In this document: in pieces, positions 8,574 to 15,274 of the stretch
Layout: every line of letters begins with the position of its first letter
Numbering within the stretch: position 1 is the first letter of the stretch
From: Clostridiales bacterium
GTDB taxonomy: Bacteria > Bacillota > Clostridia > Oscillospirales > Oscillospiraceae
Direction of reading: 5' to 3'
Assembly (NCBI GenBank): GCA_004556205.1
Contig: SFIL01000017.1
Coordinates: 1 to 24,778 of the forward strand
DNA length: 24,778 bases
Made by a program: the position numbers and the translations under genes
The notes under the pieces: generated by a model
The model's database searches: none
What the model saw: the letters and a program-made list of their open reading frames with translations, nothing else
Told to the model about the DNA's origin: nothing

Positions 8574-8658
8574 AGATTGCCGCGTCGCTGCGCTCCTCGC
8601 AATGACAAATAAGGCAGACGTTCCGTGTCATTGTGAGGCGCTTGCGCCGTGGCAATCT
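8574..8658. repeat. inverted pair of ~33-base intergenic repeats
   Basis: The left unit (8574-8607) begins AGATTGCCGCGTCGCTGCGC and ends CTCGCAATGACA. The right unit (8626-8658) is its imperfect reverse complement, running from TGTCATTGTGAGGCGC to GGCAATCT. From general knowledge, units of this type are scattered in non-coding DNA of many clostridial genomes, often as facing pairs; function unknown. The rest of 8433-8815 holds two poor copies of a GTAGGGC motif (near 8511 and, inverted, near 8737) and no gene that can be supported. Confidence 0.65.
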
Positions 8659-8815
8659 TTTACAGAAACTACCGGGATACATGCTTTTGCATTACTATTG
8701 TCTACCGCTTACACAGACAGCACGCACAGCGGTTGTGCCCTACGACTGTTGCGCCTGCCTTAGCGTAGAAGGGCGTACTGTCCATATTCTGTAGAGACAA
8801 AACGATACAAAAATA

Positions 8816-8849
8816 GCCGCCGATTGGAGCGTTTGCCCTCAACGGCGGC
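8816..8849 (-). terminator. terminator of the Xre regulator gene
   Basis: On the minus strand GCCGCCG and CGGCGGC form a 7-pair GC stem followed by CTATTTTTG. The loop can pair further (TTGAG with CTCCAA, one bulge). It lies just after the regulator stop at 8860. The plus strand also reads GTTTTC after the stem, so it may work weakly in both directions. Confidence 0.7.
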
Positions 8850-8859
8850 GTTTTCTATG

Positions 8860-9138
8860 TCAATTTCTGCGGAGATCGTCGATCAATAGGGCGAGGTGAC
8901 CGGCGGTTTTGGAATCCAATCCTCTCATGTCGATGCGCAGACAGTCCTCGCGTCCGAGTAAATAATCCGTGGTCACACAGAACAGGTCAGCCAAACGGAG
9001 CAGCATTTCGATCGAGGGCTGAATGTTGTCGTTCTCCCAGTTGGAGACTGCCTGCTTCGATACGCCTAACCGCTCCGCCAATGCCACCTGACTGTACCCC
9101 TGCGCCAACCGCAGCTCCCTGATCCGTTTGTTGAGCAT
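8860..9138 (-). CDS. small Xre/Cro-family transcription regulator
   Basis: A 92-residue DNA-binding protein with one helix-turn-helix domain of the Xre family (residues 4-62): RIRELRLAQGYSQ, the recognition region LGVSKQAVSNWEN, then LRLADLFCVTTDYLLGRE, all standard for the family. The short C-terminus after residue 62 (DCLRIDMRGLDSKTAGHL and on) has no recognised domain. The start at 9138 is chosen for AAGGTGAG 4-5 bases upstream; an upstream in-frame ATG would place the start far from any such site. A perfect 10-base inverted repeat (TGTCCAAAAT/ATTTTGGACA) brackets the divergent promoter region, so it may control itself and the neighbouring plus-strand unit. Target and signal are unknown. 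Confidence 0.88.
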   Translation of the reverse strand: MLNKRIRELRLAQGYSQVALAERLGVSKQAVSNWENDNIQPSIEMLLRLADLFCVTTDYLLGREDCLRIDMRGLDSKTAGHLALLIDDLRRN

Positions 9139-9150
9139 GTTTCTCACCTT

Positions 9151-9224
9151 TGTCCAAAATTTCAATACTATTATCCACGATATATTGACATTATTAAAAT
9201 ACTTTGGTATATTTATTTTGGACA
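9151..9224. promoter_or_regulatory. candidate operator pair in the divergent region
   Basis: TGTCCAAAAT (9151-9160) and its exact reverse complement ATTTTGGACA (9215-9224) lie 54 bases apart. The first sits directly before the ribosome binding site of the Xre gene; the second covers the expected start of the plus-strand transcript. Binding by the Xre protein is an inference. Confidence 0.5.
9185..9213 (+). promoter_or_regulatory. near-consensus sigma-A promoter facing the SLH remnant
   Basis: TTGACA (9185-9190), exactly 17 bases, then TATATT (9208-9213): a perfect -35 and a very good -10. Transcription would start near 9220 and run to the strong terminator at 9499-9534, giving an RNA of about 315 bases. 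Only a SLH fragment is present to be expressed. Confidence 0.72.
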
Positions 9225-9306
9225 TGAGAAAATTGTTGAAAATACCAGAGCCATTCGCACATTTTCAGTTGTAAAACCGATTTTCCCGTGTTATACCGTG
9301 CTTTGA

Positions 9307-9480
9307 CGCTATGAGGGTAAGCCGATGGGCTATCAGAACACCTTCTCGGACGCGATGCAGTGGACGGTCGGCGAGGGGATCATCAACGGCTCCGACGGCA
9401 AGCTCCTGCCGCAGGGCAGCGCCACAAGGGCGCAGGTCGCAACAATCCTGATGCGCTACATCGAAAAAACAGCAAGATAA
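9307..9480 (+). pseudogene. remnant of an SLH-domain surface protein (3' end only)
   Basis: The frame 9307-9480 reads RYEGKPMGYQNTFSDAMQWT and continues GEGIINGSDGKLL...RAQVATILMRYIE to a TAA. This is one S-layer homology domain, as found at the C-terminus of surface proteins: an FSD/AV-W start, GIINGSDG, then a TRAQVATILMR helix. An in-frame TGA at 9304 and the lack of a signal peptide or any upstream domain show that most of the gene is gone. An internal ATG at 9325 with GAGGG seven bases before it could still give a 51-residue peptide, but such a peptide would not be exported. The promoter and terminator of the unit are intact. A deletion of the parent gene body is the simplest reading. 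Confidence 0.75.
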
Positions 9481-9498
9481 AGTAGAAAAACTGTCGAA

Positions 9499-9534
9499 AA
9501 AACGGTGCGTCTCTGAAAAGAGGCGCACCGTTTT
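9499..9534. terminator. strong bidirectional terminator between SLH remnant and aspartate kinase
   Basis: A 16-pair stem (left arm 9499-9514, right arm 9519-9534, one G-U pair) with a GAAA loop has four As on the left and four Ts on the right. It can therefore end transcripts from both strands. It sits 18 bases after the remnant stop and just after the kinase stop. Confidence 0.85.
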
Positions 9535-9536
9535 CC

Positions 9537-10262
9537 CTATTTTACCAGCGTGCCGGGCAGGGGACGGAAGCTGGAAAGTACTTCGATCTCCACACCGTAG
9601 CGCTTTGCCAGCTCTACGCAGCGGTCGTGCAGCACCCTTGCGCCGCTGCGGGCGAGGGTGAGCATCTCGTCGTAACTGATCGTGTCGTATTTTATCGCGT
9701 CAGGGAATTTACGAGGGTCCTTGTCGTATACCCCGTCTACATCGGTGTAGATGCGGCAGCGGTCTGCGTGCAGAAAGGCCGCCAGTGCGACCGCCGTAGT
9801 ATCCGAGCCGCCTCGTCCGAGTGTTGTGATGTCGCCCGCGTCGTCGATTCCCTGAAAGCCTGCGACTAAAACGATGTTGTTCGCGCGCAGCTCGCGCTCG
9901 ATGCGTCCACCCTCCAGATGCAGGACACGTGCGCCGCTGTGCACGCTCTCCGTGATCAACCCAGCCTGCCAGCCGCAAAGGCTTACGGCGGGAACGCCGA
10001 GCCGCCGCAGAGCAAGGGCACACAGACTGACCGAACAGATTTCGCCCGTGGAGAGCAGCGCATCCAACTCGCGCCCGCTGCAATCAGGATCGATCTCCCG
10101 TGCTTTCGCGAGAAGTGCGTCAGTCATGCCGCCCTGCGCCGACAGAACGCCGATGACCTCATGTCCTGCGCGGTGTTCGGCGGCAAGCTTTCGTGCGGCA
10201 GCATAAAGCTTTGCGGCGTCCGCGACTGAGCTGCCGCCGAATTTCAGCACATAGCGTGCCAT
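9537..10262 (-). CDS. aspartate kinase catalytic domain, no ACT domains
   Basis: Aspartate kinase phosphorylates L-aspartate, the first step towards lysine, diaminopimelate, threonine and methionine. This 241-residue protein has the whole amino-acid-kinase fold: KFGGSS (7-12), STGE (71-74), GFQG (135-138), TTLGRGGSDTT (146-156) and TDVDGVYDKDPRK (173-185), and it ends at the SSF...GTLV strand that closes the catalytic domain. Usual aspartate kinases are about 400 residues or more, with two C-terminal ACT domains for lysine/threonine feedback; here a TAG stop and a terminator follow at once. It may be feedback-insensitive or serve a special pathway. It could also act on a related substrate, though the motifs are those of aspartate kinase. 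RBS AGGGGGG lies about 7 bases upstream; no clear promoter was found. Confidence 0.85.
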   Translation of the reverse strand: MARYVLKFGGSSVADAAKLYAAARKLAAEHRAGHEVIGVLSAQGGMTDALLAKAREIDPDCSGRELDALLSTGEICSVSLCALALRRLGVPAVSLCGWQAGLITESVHSGARVLHLEGGRIERELRANNIVLVAGFQGIDDAGDITTLGRGGSDTTAVALAAFLHADRCRIYTDVDGVYDKDPRKFPDAIKYDTISYDEMLTLARSGARVLHDRCVELAKRYGVEIEVLSSFRPLPGTLVK

Positions 10263-10324
10263 AGCAATGCCCCCCTTCGCTATAGCCTATGCCGTTTCGC
10301 GTGAATTCGACACAGGCAAACGTT

Positions 10325-10346
10325 CTTGATTAAATTTTTAATCAAG
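10325..10346. promoter_or_regulatory. 22-base AT-rich palindrome upstream of two divergent genes
   Basis: Arms CTTGATTAAA and TTTAATCAAG are perfect reverse complements separated by 2 bases. It lies between the divergent aspartate kinase gene and the cobalamin-riboswitch operon, 25 bases before the latter's -35 box. It could be an operator for an unknown dimeric regulator; the stem is too AT-rich to suggest a terminator. Confidence 0.45.
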
Positions 10347-10370
10347 AGTCGGTATTAAAGCAATCATCCG

Positions 10371-10399
10371 TTTACTTTTCCAGCAATCTGTGGTAGACT
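10371..10399 (+). promoter_or_regulatory. promoter of the riboswitch-ECF operon
   Basis: TTTACT (10371-10376), a 17-base spacer and TAGACT (10394-10399) form a plausible sigma-A promoter. The predicted start near 10407 lies just before the first paired bases of the riboswitch, as expected. Confidence 0.65.
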
Positions 10400-10413
10400 A
10401 TATAAAAAATACA

Positions 10414-10600
10414 GAGGAACAGGCAGCGGAGGAAACAGTCCACTGTGTCTCGGCAACCGTGCGGCCAACGAAAGGGTCGGAGATGCCACTGAGAGATTTT
10501 TCGGGAAGGCGACCTGAGTAGGAACGGATCAAGGGAAATTCTGATTACTTCAGAGGTTCCCGAGAAAATGGGTCAAGTCGGTATACTCCCGCCTGTTCTC
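10414..10600 (+). ncRNA. cobalamin (B12) riboswitch
   Basis: Conserved parts of the cobalamin riboswitch are visible in order. GAGGAACAGGC at the 5' end pairs with GCCTGTTCTC at the 3' end (ACAGGC 10419-10424 with GCCTGT 10591-10596). CGGCAACCGTG (10451-10461) is a divergent form of the CCCGCNACTGT core. GCCACTG (10485-10491) pairs with the GGC of CGGGAAGGC (10502-10510). AAGTCGGTATAC (10575-10586) leads into the closing helix. The 5' core region (AGGAAACAGTCCACTGT) departs from the usual GGTGNNANNCC form, and a long helical insertion lies between 10511 and 10562. It senses cobalamin and controls the ECF genes downstream. Confidence 0.88.
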
Positions 10601-10657
10601 AGCGGTTTTCTGAGGCGAAACGGCTGCACGCAGAATAGGATCACTCTGCGCTTGCTG

Positions 10658-10687
10658 CGGGACGCCTCGGCGTCCTGCTTGTTTTTT
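10658..10687 (+). terminator. riboswitch expression-platform terminator
   Basis: CGGGACGCC and GGCGTCCTG (10658-10677, one wobble) form a GC-rich stem followed closely by TTTTTT (10682-10687), just before the ribosome binding site of the ECF T gene. A second small hairpin (CGCAGA...TCTGCG, 10629-10650) lies before it. This suggests that high cobalamin ends transcription here. Confidence 0.75.
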
Positions 10688-10701
10688 GCGGAGGTATGTG
10701 T

Positions 10702-11568
10702 ATGACGGGGTTTTCCAAGCTCCACCCCTTTGTGGAATTCTTCTTTTTTCTGCTTGTGATGGCGGTTTCGATGTTTGTTTCGCACCCTGCGTTGCAGCTT
10801 CTCGGCTTTTTCCTCGCGGCGCTCACGGCGCTGTCCTGTGTCGGCGTGAAAAAGTTTTTGCGGCAGCTTTTGCTTGTCATGCCGCTGATGCTCTTTACGG
10901 CGATCCTGAATCCGCTTATTACCCATCAGGGCGTGACGGTTCTGTTTTACTTTCCCTCGGGCAACGCCTGCACGCTGGAATCCGTCCTCTACGGCGTGTT
11001 TGCGGCGGTGCGGCTGGCAACGGTGCTGTTTTGGTTCGTCGGATGGAATGCCGTCATTACCTCGGATAAATTCGTTTTTTTGTTTGGACGTGTGATTCCG
11101 GCGCTGTCTTTGACAATCTCGATGGGGCTGCGGCTCATTCCGCGTCTGCTCCGCAGAATTCGTGAGGTGTCTGAAGCACAGAAATGCCTCTGTCCTGACA
11201 GTAAAGGACTGCGCCACGCGGGACGCGTGATCTCTATCGTGATCACATGGTCGCTCGAAAACGCGCTCGATACTGCCGATTCAATGAAAAGCCGCGGTTA
11301 CGGTTTGCCGAAGCGCAGCGCGTTTTCCCTCTACCGCTTTACGGCGCGGGACGGCGTGGCGCTGGCATATTTGACGGTTTTAGGCGCGTCAGTGCTGCTT
11401 GCCGCGCTGACGGGACAACTCACGTGGCAGTTTTATCCCATGCTGCAGGGAAGCAGCGGTGCACAGACGGCGCTTTCTGCGGCGGTGTTTACGCTTCTGG
11501 CGGCATTTCCCGTAATGTATGAGGCAAAGGAGGCGGTACAATGGCGTATATCTCGGTCAAGGACCTGA
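10702..11568 (+). CDS. ECF transporter transmembrane component (EcfT/CbiQ family)
   Basis: The T component is the membrane scaffold that couples two ATPases to the substrate-binding S component. The 288-residue protein is hydrophobic, with several membrane segments in the first ~130 residues and more after about 215. Between these lies the cytoplasmic coupling region with MGLRLIPRLLRRIREV (about 135-150) and the family's Ala/Ser-Arg-Gly type motif in ADSMKSRGYG (about 195). It belongs to the CbiQ/EcfT family. The start at 10702 has GGAGG 7 bases upstream; the ATG at 10696 lies 1 base from it and is unlikely. The riboswitch makes cobalamin or a precursor the likely cargo; a dedicated cobalamin ECF set of this kind has been named cbrTUV, which fits, but I do not assign the symbol. 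It overlaps the next gene by 28 bases. Confidence 0.88.
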   Translation: MTGFSKLHPFVEFFFFLLVMAVSMFVSHPALQLLGFFLAALTALSCVGVKKFLRQLLLVMPLMLFTAILNPLITHQGVTVLFYFPSGNACTLESVLYGVFAAVRLATVLFWFVGWNAVITSDKFVFLFGRVIPALSLTISMGLRLIPRLLRRIREVSEAQKCLCPDSKGLRHAGRVISIVITWSLENALDTADSMKSRGYGLPKRSAFSLYRFTARDGVALAYLTVLGASVLLAALTGQLTWQFYPMLQGSSGAQTALSAAVFTLLAAFPVMYEAKEAVQWRISRSRT

Positions 11569-14120
11569 CCTTTGCCTATCCTGAACAGACAGTCTGTGCG
11601 CTCTCGCATCTGAGCTTCCGCGTAGAGGAGGGCGAGTTTCTTACCGTCATCGGCGCATCGGGAAGCGGAAAATCAACGCTTCTGCGCGCGTTAAAGCCCG
11701 CTCTCACGCCGCACGGCACACTGTCGGGCGAAATCGAGTTTTTCGGGCAGCCGCTTTCCTCACTCGACGGACGGCGTCAGGCGTCCGAGATCGGCTTTGT
11801 CCTCCAAAATCCGGAGAACCAAATCGTCACGGATAAGGTTTGGCACGAGATGGCGTTTGGCTTGGAGAGTCTCGGGCTGGAAACGCCCGTTATCCGTCGG
11901 CGCGTGGCGGAGATGGCGGCGTTCTTCGGCATCGAGGATTGGTTTTATAAAAATGTCTCCGAGCTTTCCGGCGGTCAGAAGCAGCTTCTGAATCTTGCCT
12001 CAGTTATGGCAATGCAACCGCGTGTGTTGCTGCTTGACGAGCCGACAGCGCAGCTTGATCCGATTGCCGCGTCGGAATTTCTGAACGCGGTCGGGCGAAT
12101 CCGACGTGAGCTTGGCACGACGGTGATTCTATGCGAGCATCGGTTGGAGGAAGCACTTCCGCTGTCTGACCGCGTGCTCGTCTTGGACGGCGGGCGTGTA
12201 ATTGCGGAGGGGACACCCACGGAGGCAGCGAAAAAGCTGCTTGCCCTGCGGCATCCGCTATACACATCAATGCCGACGCCGCTGCGCCTGTGCGGGAAAC
12301 TGACCGTCAGTCAGGCACGTACTTGGCTCAGTGAGTATGCCGAAGCGCATTCCTTGAAGCCGGTTCCGCCGCGTACGCTTCGTGCGGCGGAGAAGGTTGC
12401 GCTGGAACTGCAAAATGTCCGCTTCCGCTATGAAAAGGATGGTGCGGAGGTACTGCGCGACCTCTCCTGCAAGCTTTATCGCGGACAGCTTACCGCCCTG
12501 CTCGGCGGTAACGGCAGCGGAAAAACAACGACGCTCTCGCTGCTTGCGGGGCTGCGCCGTCCGCAGCAGGGAAGGGTTCGGAATTGCGAAAATGCTCATA
12601 TTGCGCTTTTGCCGCAGGATCCGCAGACGCTTTTTGTCCGCGCGACGGTGCGCGGTGAGCTGGAGGAGCTTCTGCGCGGGACGGATAAGGTACAGCGCGA
12701 GGCAAAAATCACGGAAATAGCAAGATTATGTAAACTTGAAACGCTCCTTGACCGCCATCCCTACGACCTCTCCGGCGGAGAGCAGCAGCGGTGTGCTTTG
12801 GCAAAGGTACTTTTGGCTTCGCCTGATATTTTGCTGCTTGACGAGCCGACGAAGGGCATGGACGCGCAGTTCAAGCATGAATTTGCCGCGATTCTGCGCC
12901 GTCTGTTGGACGGCGGCAGGACGGTCATTATGGTCAGCCATGATGTCGAGTTTTGTGCGGAGTATGCCGACCGCTGCCTTTTGATGTTTGACGGCGCAAT
13001 TGCCGCAGAGGGTACGCCGACCGAGTTCTTCTCGGGCAACAGCTTCTATACCACGTCTGCCAACCGCATTGCCAGAAGGCTTCTGCCCGATGCCGTGACC
13101 TTCCCCGAGCTGGCGAATGCCTGCGATATCGAGGTGCCGGATTTTTCGGCGGATGATGACGAGCGGGAGACTGTGCCCGCCGCACAGTCCGCACCGCTGA
13201 CGGTGAAGCCGCTGCCGTGGTGGCGGCTGACACTTGCGGGAATCTCGCTCGTGCTTGCTGTGCTGCTGCTTTTGCAGACTGTCACGCCGTTGAAATTTAC
13301 CTTTTTCAGTCCGCTTCCGCAGGGAGCGCAGTATGTGCTTCTGGCGCTCTGTCTTGTTGCGCTGATGCTCTGCGTGAGCAGACGAAGCGATCGAGCGCCG
13401 CTGCCTGCACAAAAGCAGCGTCTGACGCGGCGGACATGGCTGACCTTCGGGATCGCACTGCTTGCCGTGCCTGCGACGATTTTGTGCGGCGTTTTCCTCT
13501 TGGACGGACGGCGCTATCTGTTTATTTCATTGCTCGTCCTGCTTGAGATCATGCTGCCTTTTGTGCTGCTGTTCGAGCGGCGCGGACCGTCTGCACGGGA
13601 ACTGGTGCTTTTAGCGGCGCTTTCTGCCCTTGCGGTTGCGGGGCGCACGGCGTTTTACGCCCTGCCGAATTTCAAGCCCGTGTTGGCGCTGGTGATCATT
13701 TCAGGCGTGACACTCGGCGGAGAGGGCGGCTTTTTGGTCGGTGCGCTTTCCATGCTTTTGTCCAATATTGTGTTCGGGCAGGGGCCGTGGACGCCGTGGC
13801 AGATGTTTGCGATGGGACTCGTTGGCTTCCTGGCGGGTGTTTTGTACCGTCGCGGCGTTCTGCGAAGAGGACGGGTGTCACTGTCGGTGTTCGGCGCGGT
13901 GACGGCGATTGCAGTTTACGGACTTATCATGAATGTTTCCTCTGCCTTTACATGGTACACCGAGCTTTCATGGCGCAGTGTGCTGGCATATTGTGTCAGC
14001 GGCTTCCCGATGGATGTTGTCCACGCTGCGGCAACGGTGGTATATCTTTGGATTTTCGGGGAGCCGATGATCGAAAAGCTCGACCGCGTCAAGGTGAAGT
14101 ACGGAATTTTGGAACGATAA
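11541..14120 (+). CDS. fused ECF transporter: two ABC ATPase domains plus S-component-like membrane domain
   Basis: This 859-residue protein joins three parts usually encoded separately. The first ABC ATPase (1 to about 235) has Walker A GASGSGKST (38-46), Q-loop LQNPENQ, signature LSGGQKQ (about 141) and Walker B VLLLDEP. The second (about 290-520) has Walker A GGNGSGKTT (about 322-330), signature LSGGEQQ (about 410) and Walker B ILLLDEP. From about 545 to the end comes a membrane domain: roughly four N-terminal segments, then an S-component-like unit with ALAVAGRTAFYALPNFKPV, GGEGGFLVGALSMLLSN and GQGPWTPWQMFAMGLVG. With the upstream T component this completes an ECF importer, probably for cobalamin or a corrinoid given the riboswitch. 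The start has AAAGGAGG and overlaps the T gene, so translation is probably coupled. The substrate is inferred from regulation, not from binding residues. Confidence 0.9.
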   Translation: MAYISVKDLTFAYPEQTVCALSHLSFRVEEGEFLTVIGASGSGKSTLLRALKPALTPHGTLSGEIEFFGQPLSSLDGRRQASEIGFVLQNPENQIVTDKVWHEMAFGLESLGLETPVIRRRVAEMAAFFGIEDWFYKNVSELSGGQKQLLNLASVMAMQPRVLLLDEPTAQLDPIAASEFLNAVGRIRRELGTTVILCEHRLEEALPLSDRVLVLDGGRVIAEGTPTEAAKKLLALRHPLYTSMPTPLRLCGKLTVSQARTWLSEYAEAHSLKPVPPRTLRAAEKVALELQNVRFRYEKDGAEVLRDLSCKLYRGQLTALLGGNGSGKTTTLSLLAGLRRPQQGRVRNCENAHIALLPQDPQTLFVRATVRGELEELLRGTDKVQREAKITEIARLCKLETLLDRHPYDLSGGEQQRCALAKVLLASPDILLLDEPTKGMDAQFKHEFAAILRRLLDGGRTVIMVSHDVEFCAEYADRCLLMFDGAIAAEGTPTEFFSGNSFYTTSANRIARRLLPDAVTFPELANACDIEVPDFSADDDERETVPAAQSAPLTVKPLPWWRLTLAGISLVLAVLLLLQTVTPLKFTFFSPLPQGAQYVLLALCLVALMLCVSRRSDRAPLPAQKQRLTRRTWLTFGIALLAVPATILCGVFLLDGRRYLFISLLVLLEIMLPFVLLFERRGPSARELVLLAALSALAVAGRTAFYALPNFKPVLALVIISGVTLGGEGGFLVGALSMLLSNIVFGQGPWTPWQMFAMGLVGFLAGVLYRRGVLRRGRVSLSVFGAVTAIAVYGLIMNVSSAFTWYTELSWRSVLAYCVSGFPMDVVHAAATVVYLWIFGEPMIEKLDRVKVKYGILER

Positions 14121-14126
14121 AAAAGT

Positions 14127-14146
14127 GCCCTCCGAGATCGGAGGGC
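14127..14146 (-). terminator. terminator-like hairpin oriented to the minus strand
   Basis: GCCCTCCG and CGGAGGGC pair over a 4-base loop. On the minus strand the stem is followed by CACTTTTTT; on the plus strand no T-run follows. It therefore looks like a terminator for transcripts antisense to the ECF operon, although the plus-strand stem may still protect the 3' end of the ECF transcript. The 80 bases after it, up to the next gene, show nothing else clear. Confidence 0.5.
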
Positions 14147-14227
14147 AAGCCGGTTGTGGGATTGGCGCAACAGCGCCGAGATATGAAGTGCGCTCGCATT
14201 GGATAAGCTGTGAGGATAGAATACCAT

Positions 14228-15163
14228 ATGAAACAGAAAAAGTTTGTCGAAAACGGCACGCAACGAAAAAAGAATTCAAAAAAATCTGCGCGCCCCTCAA
14301 AATATAGCTGGCTTGCCGCTTTGGCTGCCATTGCGCTTTGGGGACTCTATCTGCTCGTCAGCGGAACGCCGTGGAAGGATGCGGAGCAGATCCCCGAAAA
14401 TCCCGATTTTTCCGTGATATTTTTCGATGTCGGTCAGGCGGATGCTGCGCTGGTGCTCTGCGAGGGCGAGACGATGTTGATCGACGGCGGCAATGTTGCT
14501 GACAGTGATCTCATCTATACCGTTTTGGAGAAACGGAATATCTCGCATTTGAACTATGTGGTCTGCACACACGCGCATGAGGATCATGTCGGCGGGCTGT
14601 CCTCGGCACTGCACGCGTGTACGGTCGGGACAGTCTATTCTCCCGTGACGGACTACAATTCCGATTGCTTTCAGACCTTTGCCCGCACCGCAGCGGATCG
14701 GGGAGCCGCATTGACCGTCCCTGCGGCGGGAGACAGCTTCCGACTTGGCTCCGCGCGAGTGAATATTCTCGCCTGTGATCCCGACGCGGCTGAGACAAAT
14801 AACTCCTCCATCGTTCTGAAAGTCGTCTATGGCGAAACGAGCTTCCTTTTTACGGGGGATGCCGAATACGAGGTGGAAGAGACGCTGCTGGAGTCCGGGG
14901 TTGATCTCTCGGCAACCGTTCTCAAGGTCGGTCATCACGGCAGCGACTCCTCGACCTCTTACCGCTTTTTGAATGAAGTCATGCCGCAGTATGCCGTGAT
15001 TTCCGTCGCGAAGAATAACAGCTACGGACACCCGAGTGAAACGGTGCTTTCCCGCCTGAACGACGCGGATGCGTCTGTTCTGCGCACGGATGAGCTGGGA
15101 GACATCGTTCTCACAAGCGACGGGAAGACCGTGACGCTTGTGAATCAGGAAGCCTCGCCGTGA
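14228..15163 (+). CDS. membrane-anchored metallo-beta-lactamase-fold hydrolase, ComEC C-terminal-like
   Basis: This is a stand-alone version of the metallo-beta-lactamase domain found at the end of ComEC/Rec2 competence proteins; such proteins are suspected nucleases or phosphodiesterases, but the substrate is unknown. After a basic N-terminus one hydrophobic segment (about 27-46) should anchor it or act as an uncleaved signal, placing the domain outside. Metal-site motifs are THAHEDHVGG (about 113), FTGDAE (about 210), VGHHGSDSS (about 234) and YGHPS (about 266), with FFDVGQADAAL near 60 as in ComEC. The start at 14228 (MKQKKF) is preferred; it has only a weak GTGAGGA site 11 bases away. A GTG at 14210 is possible but has no site. 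It is 311 residues and ends inside a terminator hairpin. Confidence 0.87.
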   Translation: MKQKKFVENGTQRKKNSKKSARPSKYSWLAALAAIALWGLYLLVSGTPWKDAEQIPENPDFSVIFFDVGQADAALVLCEGETMLIDGGNVADSDLIYTVLEKRNISHLNYVVCTHAHEDHVGGLSSALHACTVGTVYSPVTDYNSDCFQTFARTAADRGAALTVPAAGDSFRLGSARVNILACDPDAAETNNSSIVLKVVYGETSFLFTGDAEYEVEETLLESGVDLSATVLKVGHHGSDSSTSYRFLNEVMPQYAVISVAKNNSYGHPSETVLSRLNDADASVLRTDELGDIVLTSDGKTVTLVNQEASP

Positions 15164-15189
15164 AGAACTGCGGCGAGGCTTCTTTTCTT
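15149..15189 (+). terminator. intrinsic terminator overlapping the MBL gene stop
   Basis: GAAGCCTCGCCG (15149-15160) and CGGCGAGGCTTC (15171-15182) form a perfect 12-pair stem with a 10-base loop that contains the TGA stop, followed by TTTTCTTG. The final codons of the gene form the left arm. Confidence 0.88.
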
Positions 15190-15274
15190 GTTATACTGAG
15201 GATACTTTGAACCAATTCGTAAGAGCGGTTGGCAAAAGCACCGCAGGGCGCTGCGGCTGATTTGTGTAGAGGTT

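Noticed and set aside
8433..8815. A small gene or structured regulatory RNA in the long gap after pncC
   Set aside because: No frame with a start signal and plausible protein was found, and no known riboswitch motif; only repeats and a hairpin can be supported.
10573..11217. A minus-strand open frame of about 214 codons opposite the riboswitch and T gene
   Set aside because: Its translation is Lys/Gln/Arg/His-rich low complexity and it runs through the riboswitch terminator; no start signals were seen.
11541..11568. A frameshift joining the T gene and the ATPase fusion
   Set aside because: The 28-base overlap has its own AAAGGAGG and ATG, and both proteins are complete, so this is normal translational coupling.
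14210..14227. A GTG start for the MBL-fold protein at 14210
   Set aside because: No Shine-Dalgarno precedes it, and it would use the GTGAGGA sequence that serves as the only candidate ribosome binding site for the ATG at 14228.
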